A stretch of DNA of 64,000 nucleotides from Streptomyces verrucosisporus (GTDB lineage Bacteria > Actinomycetota > Actinomycetes > Streptomycetales > Streptomycetaceae). The DNA is taken from NCBI RefSeq assembly GCF_017114865.1, contig NZ_JADEYH010000011.1, positions 1-64,000 of the forward strand. Reading direction: 5' to 3'. Below are positions 8,295 to 18,022 of the stretch, one piece after another. Each line of letters starts with the position of its first letter. The first letter of the stretch is position 1. Below the pieces are notes generated by a model that did no database searches, was not told the origin of the DNA, and worked only from the letters and a program-made list of their open reading frames with translations. The position numbers and the translations under genes are program-made.

Positions 8295-10010
8295 TCACAG
8301 CGGCTGGAGCGGCACGATGTCCGGCGCGCCCAGGCGTGCGGCGTCGGCGGTCTGGTCGTCGGGCTGGCGCTGGGACTCCCGCTCGGCCTCGACCCGCTTG
8401 CGGTAGTGCTCCACCTCGCGGTCGATCTGCCCGGCGTCCCAGCCGAGCACCGGCGCCATCAGCTCGGCGCACTCCCGCGCGCTGCGCGTGCCGCGGTCGA
8501 AGGTCTCGATGGAGATGCGGGTACGGCGGGTGAGGACGTCGTCCAGGTGGCGCGCGCCCTCGTGCGTGCAGGCGTACACCACCTCCGCCCTGAGGTAGTC
8601 GTCCGCGCACGGCAGCGGCTCGCCCAGGCTCGGATCGGCGGCGACCAGTTCCAGCACCTCGTCGGTCAGCGAGCCGTACCGGCCCAGCAGATGTTCCACG
8701 CGCGCCACGTGCAGTCCGGTGCGGGCGGCGATGCGGGCGCGGGCGTTCCACATCGCGTGGTAGCCCTCGGCCCCGACCAGCGGCACCTCCTCCGTGGTGC
8801 ACTCGGCGACGCGGTGGTCGAGCCCGTGGACGGCCTCGTCGACCGCGTCCTTGGCCATCACCCGGTACGTCGTGTACTTGCCGCCCGCGACGACCACCAG
8901 GCCCGGCACCGGGTGGGCGACGGTGTGCTCGCGCGAGAGCTTGCTGGTGGCGTCCGACTCCCCGGCCAGCAGGGGGCGCAGTCCGGCGTACACGCCCTCC
9001 ACGTCGTCGCGGGTGAGCGGCACGGCCAGGACCGAGTTGACGTGGTCGAGCAGGTAGTCGATGTCGGCGCTGGAGGCCGCCGGGTGGGCCTTGTCCAGGT
9101 CCCACTCGGTGTCGGTGGTGCCGACGATCCAGTGCCGCCCCCAGGGGATGACGAACAGCACGCTCTTCTCGGTGCGCAGGATCAGCCCGGTGGTGGAGTG
9201 GATGCGGTCGCGGGGCACGACAAGGTGGATGCCCTTGGAGGCGCGGACGTGGAACTGTCCGCGTTCGGCTGTCAGCCGCTGGGTGTCGTCGGTCCACACG
9301 CCGGTGGCGTTGACGACCTGCCTGGCCCGGATCTCGTACTCGCCGCCCTGTTCCAGGTCCTCCACCCGGGCGCCGACCACGCGTTCGCCCTCGCGCAGGA
9401 AGCCCACCACACGGGCCCGGTTGGCGGCGTGGGCGCCGTATGCGGCGGCGGTGCGCACCAGGGCGGCGACGTAGCGGGCGTCGTCCATCTGCGCGTCGTA
9501 GTACTGCAGTGCGCCCACCAGCGCGTCCTTGCGCAGGGCGGGTGCCACGCGCAGCGCCTGGCGGCGCGTCAGGTGCCGGTGGTGGGGCAGGCCGCGGCCG
9601 CGTCCGGAGGCCGTGGCGAGCACGTCGTACAGCGCGACGCCGGAGCCCGCGTACAGCCGCTCCCAGCCCCGGTGCCGCAGCGGGTAGAGGAAGGGGACGG
9701 GCCTGACCAGGTGGGGGGCGATCCGCTGGAGCAGCAGCCCGCGCTCCTTGAGCGCCTCGCGCACCAGCGCGAAGTCCAGCATCTCCAGATAGCGCAGCCC
9801 GCCGTGGATGAGCTTGCTGGAGCGGCTGGAGGTGCCCGAGGCCCAGTCCCGCGCCTCGACGATGCCCGTCGACAGGCCGCGGGTCGCCGCGTCCAGGACG
9901 GTTCCGGCGCCGACCACTCCTCCGCCGACGACCAGTATGTCCAGTTCGCGCTCCGACATGCGGGCGAGCGCCTCGGCCCGCTCGGCCGGTCCCAGTGCCG
10001 CTGTCCTCAC
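8295..10010 (-). CDS. glpD: Aerobic glycerol-3-phosphate dehydrogenase
   Basis: FAD-dependent, membrane-associated enzyme that oxidises sn-glycerol 3-phosphate to dihydroxyacetone phosphate and passes electrons to quinone. It has 571 residues. The dinucleotide-binding motif DILVVGGGVVGAG lies near the N-terminus, followed by SSRSSKLIHGGLRYLE, the family signature around the flavin. GTTDTEWD and AGGKYTTYRVMA follow, and a C-terminal helical domain closes the protein. The GTG at 10010 is chosen because GGGAGG lies 5 nt upstream; an earlier in-frame ATG at 10094 has no such site and would place repetitive DNA in the protein. It is a single gene, with a repeat-bearing upstream region shared with the divergent sugar dehydrogenase homologue. 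Confidence 0.96.
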   Translation of the reverse strand: MRTAALGPAERAEALARMSERELDILVVGGGVVGAGTVLDAATRGLSTGIVEARDWASGTSSRSSKLIHGGLRYLEMLDFALVREALKERGLLLQRIAPHLVRPVPFLYPLRHRGWERLYAGSGVALYDVLATASGRGRGLPHHRHLTRRQALRVAPALRKDALVGALQYYDAQMDDARYVAALVRTAAAYGAHAANRARVVGFLREGERVVGARVEDLEQGGEYEIRARQVVNATGVWTDDTQRLTAERGQFHVRASKGIHLVVPRDRIHSTTGLILRTEKSVLFVIPWGRHWIVGTTDTEWDLDKAHPAASSADIDYLLDHVNSVLAVPLTRDDVEGVYAGLRPLLAGESDATSKLSREHTVAHPVPGLVVVAGGKYTTYRVMAKDAVDEAVHGLDHRVAECTTEEVPLVGAEGYHAMWNARARIAARTGLHVARVEHLLGRYGSLTDEVLELVAADPSLGEPLPCADDYLRAEVVYACTHEGARHLDDVLTRRTRISIETFDRGTRSARECAELMAPVLGWDAGQIDREVEHYRKRVEAERESQRQPDDQTADAARLGAPDIVPLQPL

Positions 10011-10050
10011 GACTGCCTCCCTGATATGCCGATGCTCCGGTCGATTGCCC

Positions 10051-10081
10051 GTCCGTATGTCTGTCCGTACGCGTGTCCGTA
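10051..10081. repeat. Three GTCCGTA direct repeats with 12-bp period
   Basis: GTCCGTA occurs at 10051, 10063 and 10075, exactly 12 bp apart, 40-70 bp upstream of the glpD start. A spacing near one helical turn could suit cooperative binding by a regulator of glycerol use, but no protein can be named. Confidence 0.45.
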
Positions 10082-10248
10082 CCCGCCCTGGCACCTACCC
10101 GTTCGTCCGCCGATCCCACGACTTCGACCCGGGCGGACACCGCTCCGCACGCAATCCACCATATCTGTCATATATGCGCTTAACCTGACATCGCCCCACA
10201 AGCCAGCCAGCCCCACGATTCCGCCGACGGGGGAAGGGACGCCGCCTC

Positions 10249-11511
10249 ATGCCCGCAGATCTCGCCGTCCTCGGTCTGGGTCATCTGGGCCTTCCCGCGG
10301 CCCAGGCCGCCACGGCCGCCGGTATCCGCACCATCGGCTACGACCCCGACGAGCACGCCGTGCGCGAGCTGGGCGCCGGGCGCCCGCCGGCGGGCGGCGG
10401 GCTGTCGGCGGCCGAGGTGCGCAAGATGGCCTCGGCCGGCTTCCGCGCCACCTCGGACCCGTCCGTACTGGGCCGGGTCCGCACCGCCCTGATCTGCGCA
10501 CCCACCCCGCAGGGCGAGGGCCGCGCCCCGGACCTGGGCGCGGTACGGGCGGCGGCCCTCACCCTCGGTGAGCGGCTGCGCCCGCGGACCACGGTCGTGG
10601 TGGAGTCCGCCGTCCACCCCGGCGGCACCGAGGAGTACGTCGCCCCTCTGCTGGAGAAGGCCTCGGGGCTGCGGGCCGGGCACGACTTCCATCTCGCCTG
10701 CGCCCCCTCCCGCCTCGACCCCGGCAACCGCTCCCACGGCTACGCCAACACCCCTCGGGTGATCGGCGGGCTGACCCCGGCCTGCACGGAGGCCGCCGCC
10801 GCCTTCTACGGGCGGCTGGTCGAGAAGGTGGTGCGGGCCCGCGGGCTGCGCGAGGCCGAGACCACGGCGGTGCTGGAGACCAACTTCCGGCATGTGAACA
10901 TCGCCCTGGTCAACGAGATGGCCGTGCTCTGCCACGACCTCGGCGTGGATCTGTGGGACGTGATCCGCTGCGCGGAGACCAAGCCGTTCGGCTTCCAGGC
11001 CTTCCGGCCGGGCCCGGGCGTGGGCGGCCACGGCGTCCCCGTCGACCCCGCCTGCCTGGACCGCGCCGGGCGCACCCCGGGCTACCCGCTGCGCCTGGTC
11101 GAGGTCGCCCAGGAGGCCAACGCCCGGATGCCGCGCTATGTGGCCCAGCGCGCGGCGACCCTGCTCAACGAGCACGGCAAGTCGGCCCGCGGCGCCCGCG
11201 TCCTGCTGCTGGGTGTCACCTACAAGCCCGACCTGGCCGACCGGACCGGCTCCCCCGCCCCCGAGATCGCCCTGCGGCTGATGGAGCTGGGCGCGCAGAT
11301 CGGCTACCACGACCCGCATGTGCCGCAGTGGCGGGTGGCCGGCCGTCCCGTCCCGCGCGCCGACTCCCTCCACGAGGCCGCAGCCGCGGCCGACCTCACC
11401 CTGCTCCTCCAGCACCACCGCGTCTACGACCTGCAGAGCCTGTCGGCCAAGGCCCAGCTCCTGCTGGACACCCGCGGCGCCAGCCCGACGGGGGCGGCCC
11501 ACCGGCTGTGA
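10249..11511 (+). CDS. UDP-glucose/GDP-mannose dehydrogenase family protein lacking the catalytic Cys
   Basis: Protein of 420 residues with the three-domain layout of nucleotide-sugar dehydrogenases: N-terminal Rossmann motif LAVLGLGHLGLPAA, helical dimer segment TNFRHVNIALVNEMA, and C-terminal domain with LLLGVTYKPDLADRTGSP. It is closest in style to the ManNAc-dehydrogenase (WecC-like) branch. Catalytic positions are degenerate. The nucleophile loop GGHCIPVDP of that branch reads GGHGVPVDP here (Gly262), and SPER reads APSR. GGAAGGG stands before the ATG. Activity as a four-electron dehydrogenase is therefore doubtful. It may bind NAD or a sugar nucleotide without oxidising it to the acid, or have a new role. 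Confidence 0.85.
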   Translation: MPADLAVLGLGHLGLPAAQAATAAGIRTIGYDPDEHAVRELGAGRPPAGGGLSAAEVRKMASAGFRATSDPSVLGRVRTALICAPTPQGEGRAPDLGAVRAAALTLGERLRPRTTVVVESAVHPGGTEEYVAPLLEKASGLRAGHDFHLACAPSRLDPGNRSHGYANTPRVIGGLTPACTEAAAAFYGRLVEKVVRARGLREAETTAVLETNFRHVNIALVNEMAVLCHDLGVDLWDVIRCAETKPFGFQAFRPGPGVGGHGVPVDPACLDRAGRTPGYPLRLVEVAQEANARMPRYVAQRAATLLNEHGKSARGARVLLLGVTYKPDLADRTGSPAPEIALRLMELGAQIGYHDPHVPQWRVAGRPVPRADSLHEAAAAADLTLLLQHHRVYDLQSLSAKAQLLLDTRGASPTGAAHRL

Positions 11512-11540
11512 CGCGCGCCCGCCGCGTACACGGAGAACAC

Positions 11541-11593
11541 CGGAAAGGGGGCCGGGCCCGGTGGTGGCACCACCGGGCCCGGCCCCCTTTCCG
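11541..11593. terminator. Bidirectional terminator with 25-bp perfect stem
   Basis: Two perfectly complementary 25-nt arms (11541-11565 and 11569-11593) enclose the loop GGC. The left arm begins CGGAAAGGGGG and the right arm ends CCCCCTTTCCG. It lies between the convergent sugar-dehydrogenase homologue and guaB3 and can serve both. A short direct repeat of AGTCCCGTCATAC follows at 11598-11625. Confidence 0.88.
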
Positions 11594-11664
11594 TCACAGT
11601 CCCGTCATACAAGTCCCGTCATACGGGCCCCGCCGTACGGGTTCAGCCGTACGCGCCCCCGCGC

Positions 11665-12774
11665 TCAGCGGGAGACGGTGACCTCCACGCGCTGGAACTC
11701 CTTGAGCTCCGAGTAGCCGGTGGTGGCCATGGCCCGGCGCAGGGCGCCGAAGAAGTTCATGTGGCCCTCGGGACTGTGCGAGGGGCCGAGCAGGATCTCC
11801 TCGGTGGTGCCGACCGTGCCGAGGTTGACGCGCCTGCCGCGCGGCACGTCCTCGTGGACGGCCTCCATGCCCCAGTGGTGCCCGTGGCCGGGCGCATCGG
11901 TGGCGCGGGCCAGCGGGGAGCCCATCATCACCGCGTCCGCGCCGCAGGCGACGGCCTTGGGCAGGTCGCCGGACCAGCCCACGCCGCCGTCGGCGATGAC
12001 GTGGACGTACCGGCCGCCGGACTCGTCCAGGTAGTCGCGGCGGGCCGCCGCCACGTCGGCGACGGCGGTCGCCATCGGCACCTGGATGCCCAGCACATTG
12101 CGGGTGGTGTGCGCGGCGCCGCCGCCGAATCCGACGAGCACGCCGGCCGCGCCGGTGCGCATCAGGTGCAGCGCGGCGGTGTACGTGGCGCAGCCGCCGA
12201 CGATGACGGGGACGTCGAGCTCGTAGATGAACTGCTTGAGGTTGAGCGGTTCGGCCGCCGAGGAGACGTGCTCGGCGGAAACGGTGGTGCCGCGGATGAC
12301 GAAGATGTCCACGCCCGCGTCCACGACCGCCTTGGAGAACTGCGCGGTGCGCTGCGGCGACAGCGCGGCGGCCGTCACCACGCCGGAGTCGCGCACCTCC
12401 TTGATCCGCCGTCCGATCAGCTCCTCCTGGATGGGGGCGGAGTAGATCTCCTGGAGCCGGCGGGTGGCCGCTTCCTCGTCCAGCTCGGCGATCTCGTGGA
12501 GCAGCGGCTCGGGGTCCTCGTAACGCGTCCACAGGCCTTCGAGGTTGAGCACCCCCAGGCCGCCCAGCTCGCCGATGCGGATCGCGGTGCTCGGTGAGAC
12601 GACCGAGTCCATCGGGGCGGCCAGGAACGGCAGCTCGAAGCGGTAGGCGTCGATCTGCCAGGCGATCGAGACCTCCTTCGGGTCCCGCGTGCGGCGGCTG
12701 GGCACCACCGCGATGTCGTCGAAGGCGTACGCCCGCCTCCCGCGCTTGCCGCGGCCGATCTCGATCTCAGTCAC
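11665..12774 (-). CDS. guaB3: GuaB3-family IMP dehydrogenase-related protein
   Basis: TIM-barrel protein of 369 residues related to IMP dehydrogenase but without CBS domains, the layout of the actinobacterial GuaB3 branch. It keeps FDDIAVVPSRRTRD, LAAPMDSVVS, the phosphate loop VIADGGVGWSGDLPKA and ADAVMMGSPLA. In the flap loop the family pattern GSICTTR reads GGAAHTTR, so the catalytic Cys position is His222. GTG start with GGAAGG upstream. It lies 124 bp downstream of guaB with a strong hairpin between them. A role near guanine nucleotide synthesis is inferred from position, but classical IMPDH chemistry needs the missing Cys. Confidence 0.92.
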   Translation of the reverse strand: MTEIEIGRGKRGRRAYAFDDIAVVPSRRTRDPKEVSIAWQIDAYRFELPFLAAPMDSVVSPSTAIRIGELGGLGVLNLEGLWTRYEDPEPLLHEIAELDEEAATRRLQEIYSAPIQEELIGRRIKEVRDSGVVTAAALSPQRTAQFSKAVVDAGVDIFVIRGTTVSAEHVSSAAEPLNLKQFIYELDVPVIVGGCATYTAALHLMRTGAAGVLVGFGGGAAHTTRNVLGIQVPMATAVADVAAARRDYLDESGGRYVHVIADGGVGWSGDLPKAVACGADAVMMGSPLARATDAPGHGHHWGMEAVHEDVPRGRRVNLGTVGTTEEILLGPSHSPEGHMNFFGALRRAMATTGYSELKEFQRVEVTVSR

Positions 12775-12845
12775 GTGCTGTGCCCTTCCTACGGTCTACG
12801 CCCCCAGTATCCCCGAGCGGGGCACCGGGGACGCGCACCGGGTGA

Positions 12846-12889
12846 GCCGGCGGCGGTCACGGCCCGCCCGGGCCGTGACCGCCGCCGGC
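12846..12889 (-). terminator. Perfect 20-bp stem terminator between guaB and guaB3
   Basis: GCCGGCGGCGGTCACGGCCC pairs exactly with its complement across a 4-nt loop, ten bases after the guaB stop codon. It should end most guaB transcripts and suggests guaB3 has its own promoter. Confidence 0.88.
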
Positions 12890-12898
12890 CTGTCCGTC

Positions 12899-14596
<1,698 letters not shown>

Positions 14597-15193
14597 TCAC
14601 TGCTCCGCGAGGGCGCGCAGCCGCGACAGGGCTCGATGCTGGGCAACGCGTACGGCCCCCGGGGACATTCCGAGCATCTGCCCGGTCTCCTCGGCGGTGA
14701 GCCCGACCGCCACCCGCAGCAGCACCAGTTCGCGCTGGTGCTCGGGGAGGTTGGCCAGCAGTTTCCTCGCCCACTCCGCGTCACTGCTCAGCAGGGCCCG
14801 CTCCTCCGGGCCGAGCGAGTCGTCGGGCCGCTCGGGCATCTCGTCGGAGGGCACCGCCGTGCTGCCCGGTCCGCGCATGGCCGCCCGCTGCAGATCGGCG
14901 ACCTTGTGCTGGGCGATGGCGACCACGAACGCCTCGAAGGGCTTGCCGGTGTCGCGGTAGCGCGGCAGGGCGCACAGCACCGCCAGGCAGACCTCCTGCG
15001 CCAGGTCGTCCACGAAGTGCCGGGCGTCTCCGGGCAGCCGGGTCAGCCGCGTCCTGCAGTACCGCAGGGCGAGGGGGTGGACCCGGGCGAGAAGATCGTG
15101 GGTGGCCCGCTCGTCGCCCTCCACAGCGCGCCGGACGAGGGCACCGATCTCACCGCGGCCGTCGGCCGGGGATGGCGTCTCGTCGTCACGCAT
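14597..15193 (-). CDS. RNA polymerase sigma factor, ECF-type (SigD-like)
   Basis: Sigma-70 family factor of 198 residues from ATG 15193 (MRDDETPS). Region 2 is seen in [22 protein letters not shown] and [15 protein letters not shown]. Region 4 has the helix-turn-helix [23 protein letters not shown]. No anti-sigma gene is adjacent. Its place between guaB and the whiD/bldM pair parallels sigD of Mycobacterium tuberculosis, which lies between guaB2 and whiB3, so orthology is inferred. The start lacks a strong Shine-Dalgarno sequence. The frame stays open upstream, so a longer protein cannot be excluded. Confidence 0.92.
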   Translation of the reverse strand: MRDDETPSPADGRGEIGALVRRAVEGDERATHDLLARVHPLALRYCRTRLTRLPGDARHFVDDLAQEVCLAVLCALPRYRDTGKPFEAFVVAIAQHKVADLQRAAMRGPGSTAVPSDEMPERPDDSLGPEERALLSSDAEWARKLLANLPEHQRELVLLRVAVGLTAEETGQMLGMSPGAVRVAQHRALSRLRALAEQ

Positions 15194-15619
15194 CGGTCCA
15201 TGGTGCACCCGGCGCGGCCGTTCCGCCGCACCCCGTCCGTGGTTGTGCACTGAAGCGTTATGGGCGGGGGCACTCGCTGTCACGTCCCGCGCCCTCCCCT
15301 CACGCCCGGCCGTCACGTCCCCGAGGAACTCCATACATCCAGGATGCGGTACACCGGAGATTACGACACCGGCCCGTCCCCCGACGGCCCCGCCTCCCGG
15401 TGCGGCCTCCCGGTGCTTCCGGGACCGGCGGGGCGCCCTCGGGGTGCGCACGGCGCCCCGCCGAGCACGCGGCGCGCACCGCGTGCACGGCCGGCGGCGG
15501 GCGTCGGGCACGGTGGCTCCGCCGCTTCGGTGGCGCCGCTTCGGTGGCGCCGGATGTCCGCGGTCCGGAGGACGGCCGGACCGGCGGACGGGCTCACCGC
15601 GGGACCGCTCCCGCCGGCG
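15194..15619. other. Intergenic region upstream of the sigma factor
   Basis: About 426 bp between the sigma-factor start and the bldM stop. It should hold the sigma-factor promoter. A tandem of CCGCTTCGGTGGCG occurs near 15525-15553. Open frames here have no codon bias and are not called as genes. Confidence 0.5.
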
Positions 15620-16231
15620 CTAGCGAACGAGGCCCCAGCGGAAGCCGAGCGCCACGGCGTGCGCCCGGTCGGAGGCGCCGAGCTTCTTGAACAGTCTCCG
15701 CGCATGGGTCTTCACCGTGTCCTCGGACAGGAACAGCTCGCGGCCGATCTCGGCGTTGGAGCGGCCGTGGCTCATGCCCTCCAGCACCTGGATCTCGCGG
15801 GCGGTGAGCGTCGGCGCGGCGCCCATCTCGGCCGAGCGCAGCCGCCTCGGCGCGAGCCGCCAGGTGGGGTCGGCCAGCGCCTGGGTGACCGTGGCCCGCA
15901 GTTCGGCGCGCGAGGCGTCCTTGTGCAGATAGCCGCGGGCGCCGGCGGCGACGGCGAGCGCGACGCCGTCCAGGTCCTCCGCCACGGTCAGCATGATGAT
16001 GCGGGCACCGGGGTCGGCCGACAGCAGGCGCCGCACGGTCTCGACACCGCCCAGGCCGGGCATCCGGACGTCCATGAGGATGAGGTCGGACCGGTCGGCG
16101 CCCCAGCGGCGGAGGACTTCCTCGCCGTTGGCCGCCGTCGTCACACGTTCCACGCCGGGCACGGTCGCGACCGCGCGGCGCAGCGCCTCTCGGGCAAGCG
16201 GGGAGTCGTCGCAGACGAGGACGGAAGTCAT
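15620..16231 (-). CDS. bldM: BldM, atypical response regulator of sporulation
   Basis: LuxR/FixJ-type response regulator of 203 residues: receiver domain 1-120 with DD at 8-9 and Asp54 in LMDVRMPG, then a C-terminal helix-turn-helix (LTAREIQVLEGMSHGRSNAEIG, then SEDTVKTHARRLFKKL). The sequence agrees with Streptomyces BldM as I remember it. In Streptomyces, BldM activates early developmental genes as a homodimer and late sporulation genes as a heterodimer with WhiI, and bldM itself depends on the BldN sigma factor. Phosphorylation at Asp54 is reported not to be needed. GGAGGG stands 5 nt before the ATG. It is divergent from whiD. Confidence 0.97.
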   Translation of the reverse strand: MTSVLVCDDSPLAREALRRAVATVPGVERVTTAANGEEVLRRWGADRSDLILMDVRMPGLGGVETVRRLLSADPGARIIMLTVAEDLDGVALAVAAGARGYLHKDASRAELRATVTQALADPTWRLAPRRLRSAEMGAAPTLTAREIQVLEGMSHGRSNAEIGRELFLSEDTVKTHARRLFKKLGASDRAHAVALGFRWGLVR

Positions 16232-16618
16232 GATCGCCCTCCGCAGCTCATGCGCATCACCTTAGGCCTCCAGGGCTGGTACGAATCGTCACCTGTGCGG
16301 TTGACCGCCCCGGACATCCATCCGGCACTTGTCTGTGTCAACCGCCTCCGCACACTCAACGACGGTCACCCGAAAGAGTTACGGTCTCCGGCGCCCGCTT
16401 TCAACACCCTACGTGATGGCGTCGACACGGAGGGGCTATCCCGTGCAGATCAACGGCCGTGTCGTCATTTGCCCTGTTTGGCGGGTTTTCTTTTTATTAC
16501 TCGCGTATGTCCCGAAAATCTCGAAGATGCATATTTACATCTACTCATACCGTGGATGTACGGTCGTGACTGTTCTCGACTGGTTCACCAGCATCAGTTC
16601 GCTTCGAGAGGACAAGCC
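16232..16618. promoter_or_regulatory. Divergent bldM / whiD control region
   Basis: Intergenic region of 387 bp that must carry the promoters of both developmental genes. The stretch around 16460-16560 is clearly A/T-richer than its surroundings (runs such as TTTTCTTTTTATTAC), as expected for a heavily regulated Streptomyces promoter. Known biology: bldM is transcribed by the BldN sigma factor and whiD is sporulation-regulated. I could not assign individual -10/-35 elements. Confidence 0.7.
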
Positions 16619-16924
16619 ATGGCAGATTTCTCCCGCCTTCCGGGTCCCAACGCCGATCTGTGGGACTGGCAGCTGCTGGCCGCCTGTCGAGGAGTCGACA
16701 GCTCGCTGTTCTTCCACCCCGAAGGGGAGCGCGGAGCGGCCCGCAGCGCACGCGAGGCGTCCGCGAAGGAGGTGTGCATGCGCTGCCCGGTCCGGGCGGA
16801 GTGCGCCGCCCACGCGCTCACCGTGCGTGAGCCGTACGGGGTGTGGGGCGGACTGACCGAGGACGAACGCGAGGAGCTCATGGGCAGGGCCCGCACCAGG
16901 CTGGTCGGCGCGGCCGGGGCGTAG
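16619..16924 (+). CDS. whiD: WhiD, WhiB-like iron-sulfur sporulation protein
   Basis: Wbl-family protein of 101 residues with the four cluster ligands C23, C53, C56 and C62 (AACRG, then VCMRCPVRAEC) and the GVWGGLT turn before a basic C-terminal tail. WhiD binds a [4Fe-4S] cluster and the C-terminal region of the principal sigma factor. It is needed for late sporulation septation and spore maturation. The sequence start MADFSRLPGPNADLWDWQLL matches Streptomyces WhiD, and the orthologue in Mycobacterium is WhiB3. GAGAGGA precedes the ATG. Neighbouring bldM and the sigma gene support the call. Confidence 0.97.
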   Translation: MADFSRLPGPNADLWDWQLLAACRGVDSSLFFHPEGERGAARSAREASAKEVCMRCPVRAECAAHALTVREPYGVWGGLTEDEREELMGRARTRLVGAAGA

Positions 16925-16999
16925 CGCCGCTCCCCGCAAGCCCTCACGAGTGCTCCCCCGGCGCCCGGCGTGCCCGGACGCCCCGCGGGCGCGGGCGCC

Positions 17000-17018
17000 G
17001 GACGGGCCGGGCCCGTCC
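17000..17018. terminator. Short hairpin between whiD and the LysR gene
   Basis: GGACGGGC and GCCCGTCC form an 8-bp stem with a 3-nt loop between the two convergent genes. It is shorter than other terminators in the window, so function is likely but not sure. Confidence 0.5.
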
Positions 17019-17022
17019 CGCG

Positions 17023-17943
17023 TCAGCGGCGGGCCGCGCCCGACAGCCGGTCCAGCATGGCCGCGACCGCCGGCACCCGGGCGAGGTCGGGCAGCGTCAG
17101 CGCCGCCACCTCTCGCCGCACCTTCGGGCTGATGCCCACGGTCCGCACGCCCCGGGGCCGTACCGACTCCACCGCGAGCCCCGGCAGCACGGCCACGCCC
17201 AGCCCCGCCCCCACCAGTCCCACCACGGCCGGGTAGTCGTCGGTGGCGAAGTCGATCCGCGGGGTGAAGCCCGCCCTCTCGCACACCTCCACCAGATGGC
17301 CGCGGCAGCGCGGGCAGCCCGCGATCCAGGGCTCCCCGGCCAGTTCCGCGAGCCCGACGGCCTCCCCCGCCTCCGCCGCACGCGCCAGGCGGTGGCCCTC
17401 GGGGACCAGCCCCACCAGCCGCTCGGTCAGCAGCGGCCGCACCGCCAGATCCCCCCACTCCGGGTCGCTCTCCACCGGTCCGGCGACGTCCGGGTAGCGG
17501 TAGGCGAGGGCGATGTCGCACTCGCCCTCCCGGAGCGCCTCCACCGAGCGCGGCGGCTGCGCCTCGGTCAGCGACACCCGGGCCCCGGGGTACTCCGCGC
17601 GCATCGCGGCGACGGCCGCGGGCACGATCGCGGAGCTGGCGCTGGGGAAGGACACCAGCCGGACCCGGCCCGCCCGCAGCCCGGCGATGGCGGCCACCTC
17701 CTCCTCGGCGGCCGCCAGCCCGGCCAGGATCCCCGCCGCGTGCCGCACCAGCGCCTCACCGGCCTCGGTCAGACGCGTCTCACGGCCGGCGCGCACCAGC
17801 AGCGCGGTGCCCGCCGTCTGCTCCAGGGCCTTCATCTGCTGGCTGACGGCGGGCTGCGTACAGCCCAGCGCGCGGGCGGCGGCCGAGAGGGAACCGGTAC
17901 GGGCCACCGCGCGCAGCACACGGAGATGGCGTGCCTCGATCAC
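17023..17943 (-). CDS. LysR family transcriptional regulator
   Basis: Regulator of 306 residues. The N-terminal winged helix (MIEARHLRVLRAVARTGSLS, then AARALGCTQPAVSQQMKALE) is typical LysR, and the C-terminal periplasmic-binding-like domain has ALAYRYPD and GLGVAVLPGLAVE. GTG at 17943 gives the usual short N-terminus; AGGGGA directly abuts it, so translation may be inefficient. It is divergent from the MOSC gene with only 79 bp between the starts. LysR proteins often control the divergent gene, so the MOSC/SDR pair is the likely target. The inducer is unknown. Confidence 0.93.
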   Translation of the reverse strand: MIEARHLRVLRAVARTGSLSAAARALGCTQPAVSQQMKALEQTAGTALLVRAGRETRLTEAGEALVRHAAGILAGLAAAEEEVAAIAGLRAGRVRLVSFPSASSAIVPAAVAAMRAEYPGARVSLTEAQPPRSVEALREGECDIALAYRYPDVAGPVESDPEWGDLAVRPLLTERLVGLVPEGHRLARAAEAGEAVGLAELAGEPWIAGCPRCRGHLVEVCERAGFTPRIDFATDDYPAVVGLVGAGLGVAVLPGLAVESVRPRGVRTVGISPKVRREVAALTLPDLARVPAVAAMLDRLSGAARR

Positions 17944-18022
17944 TCCCCTACCATAAGCGCCCCCGGCGGGGTACCCCGGTGCCCGTTCGCTTCCTTGGAG
18001 GCGCCCTTCTAGTCTGCGCGGC

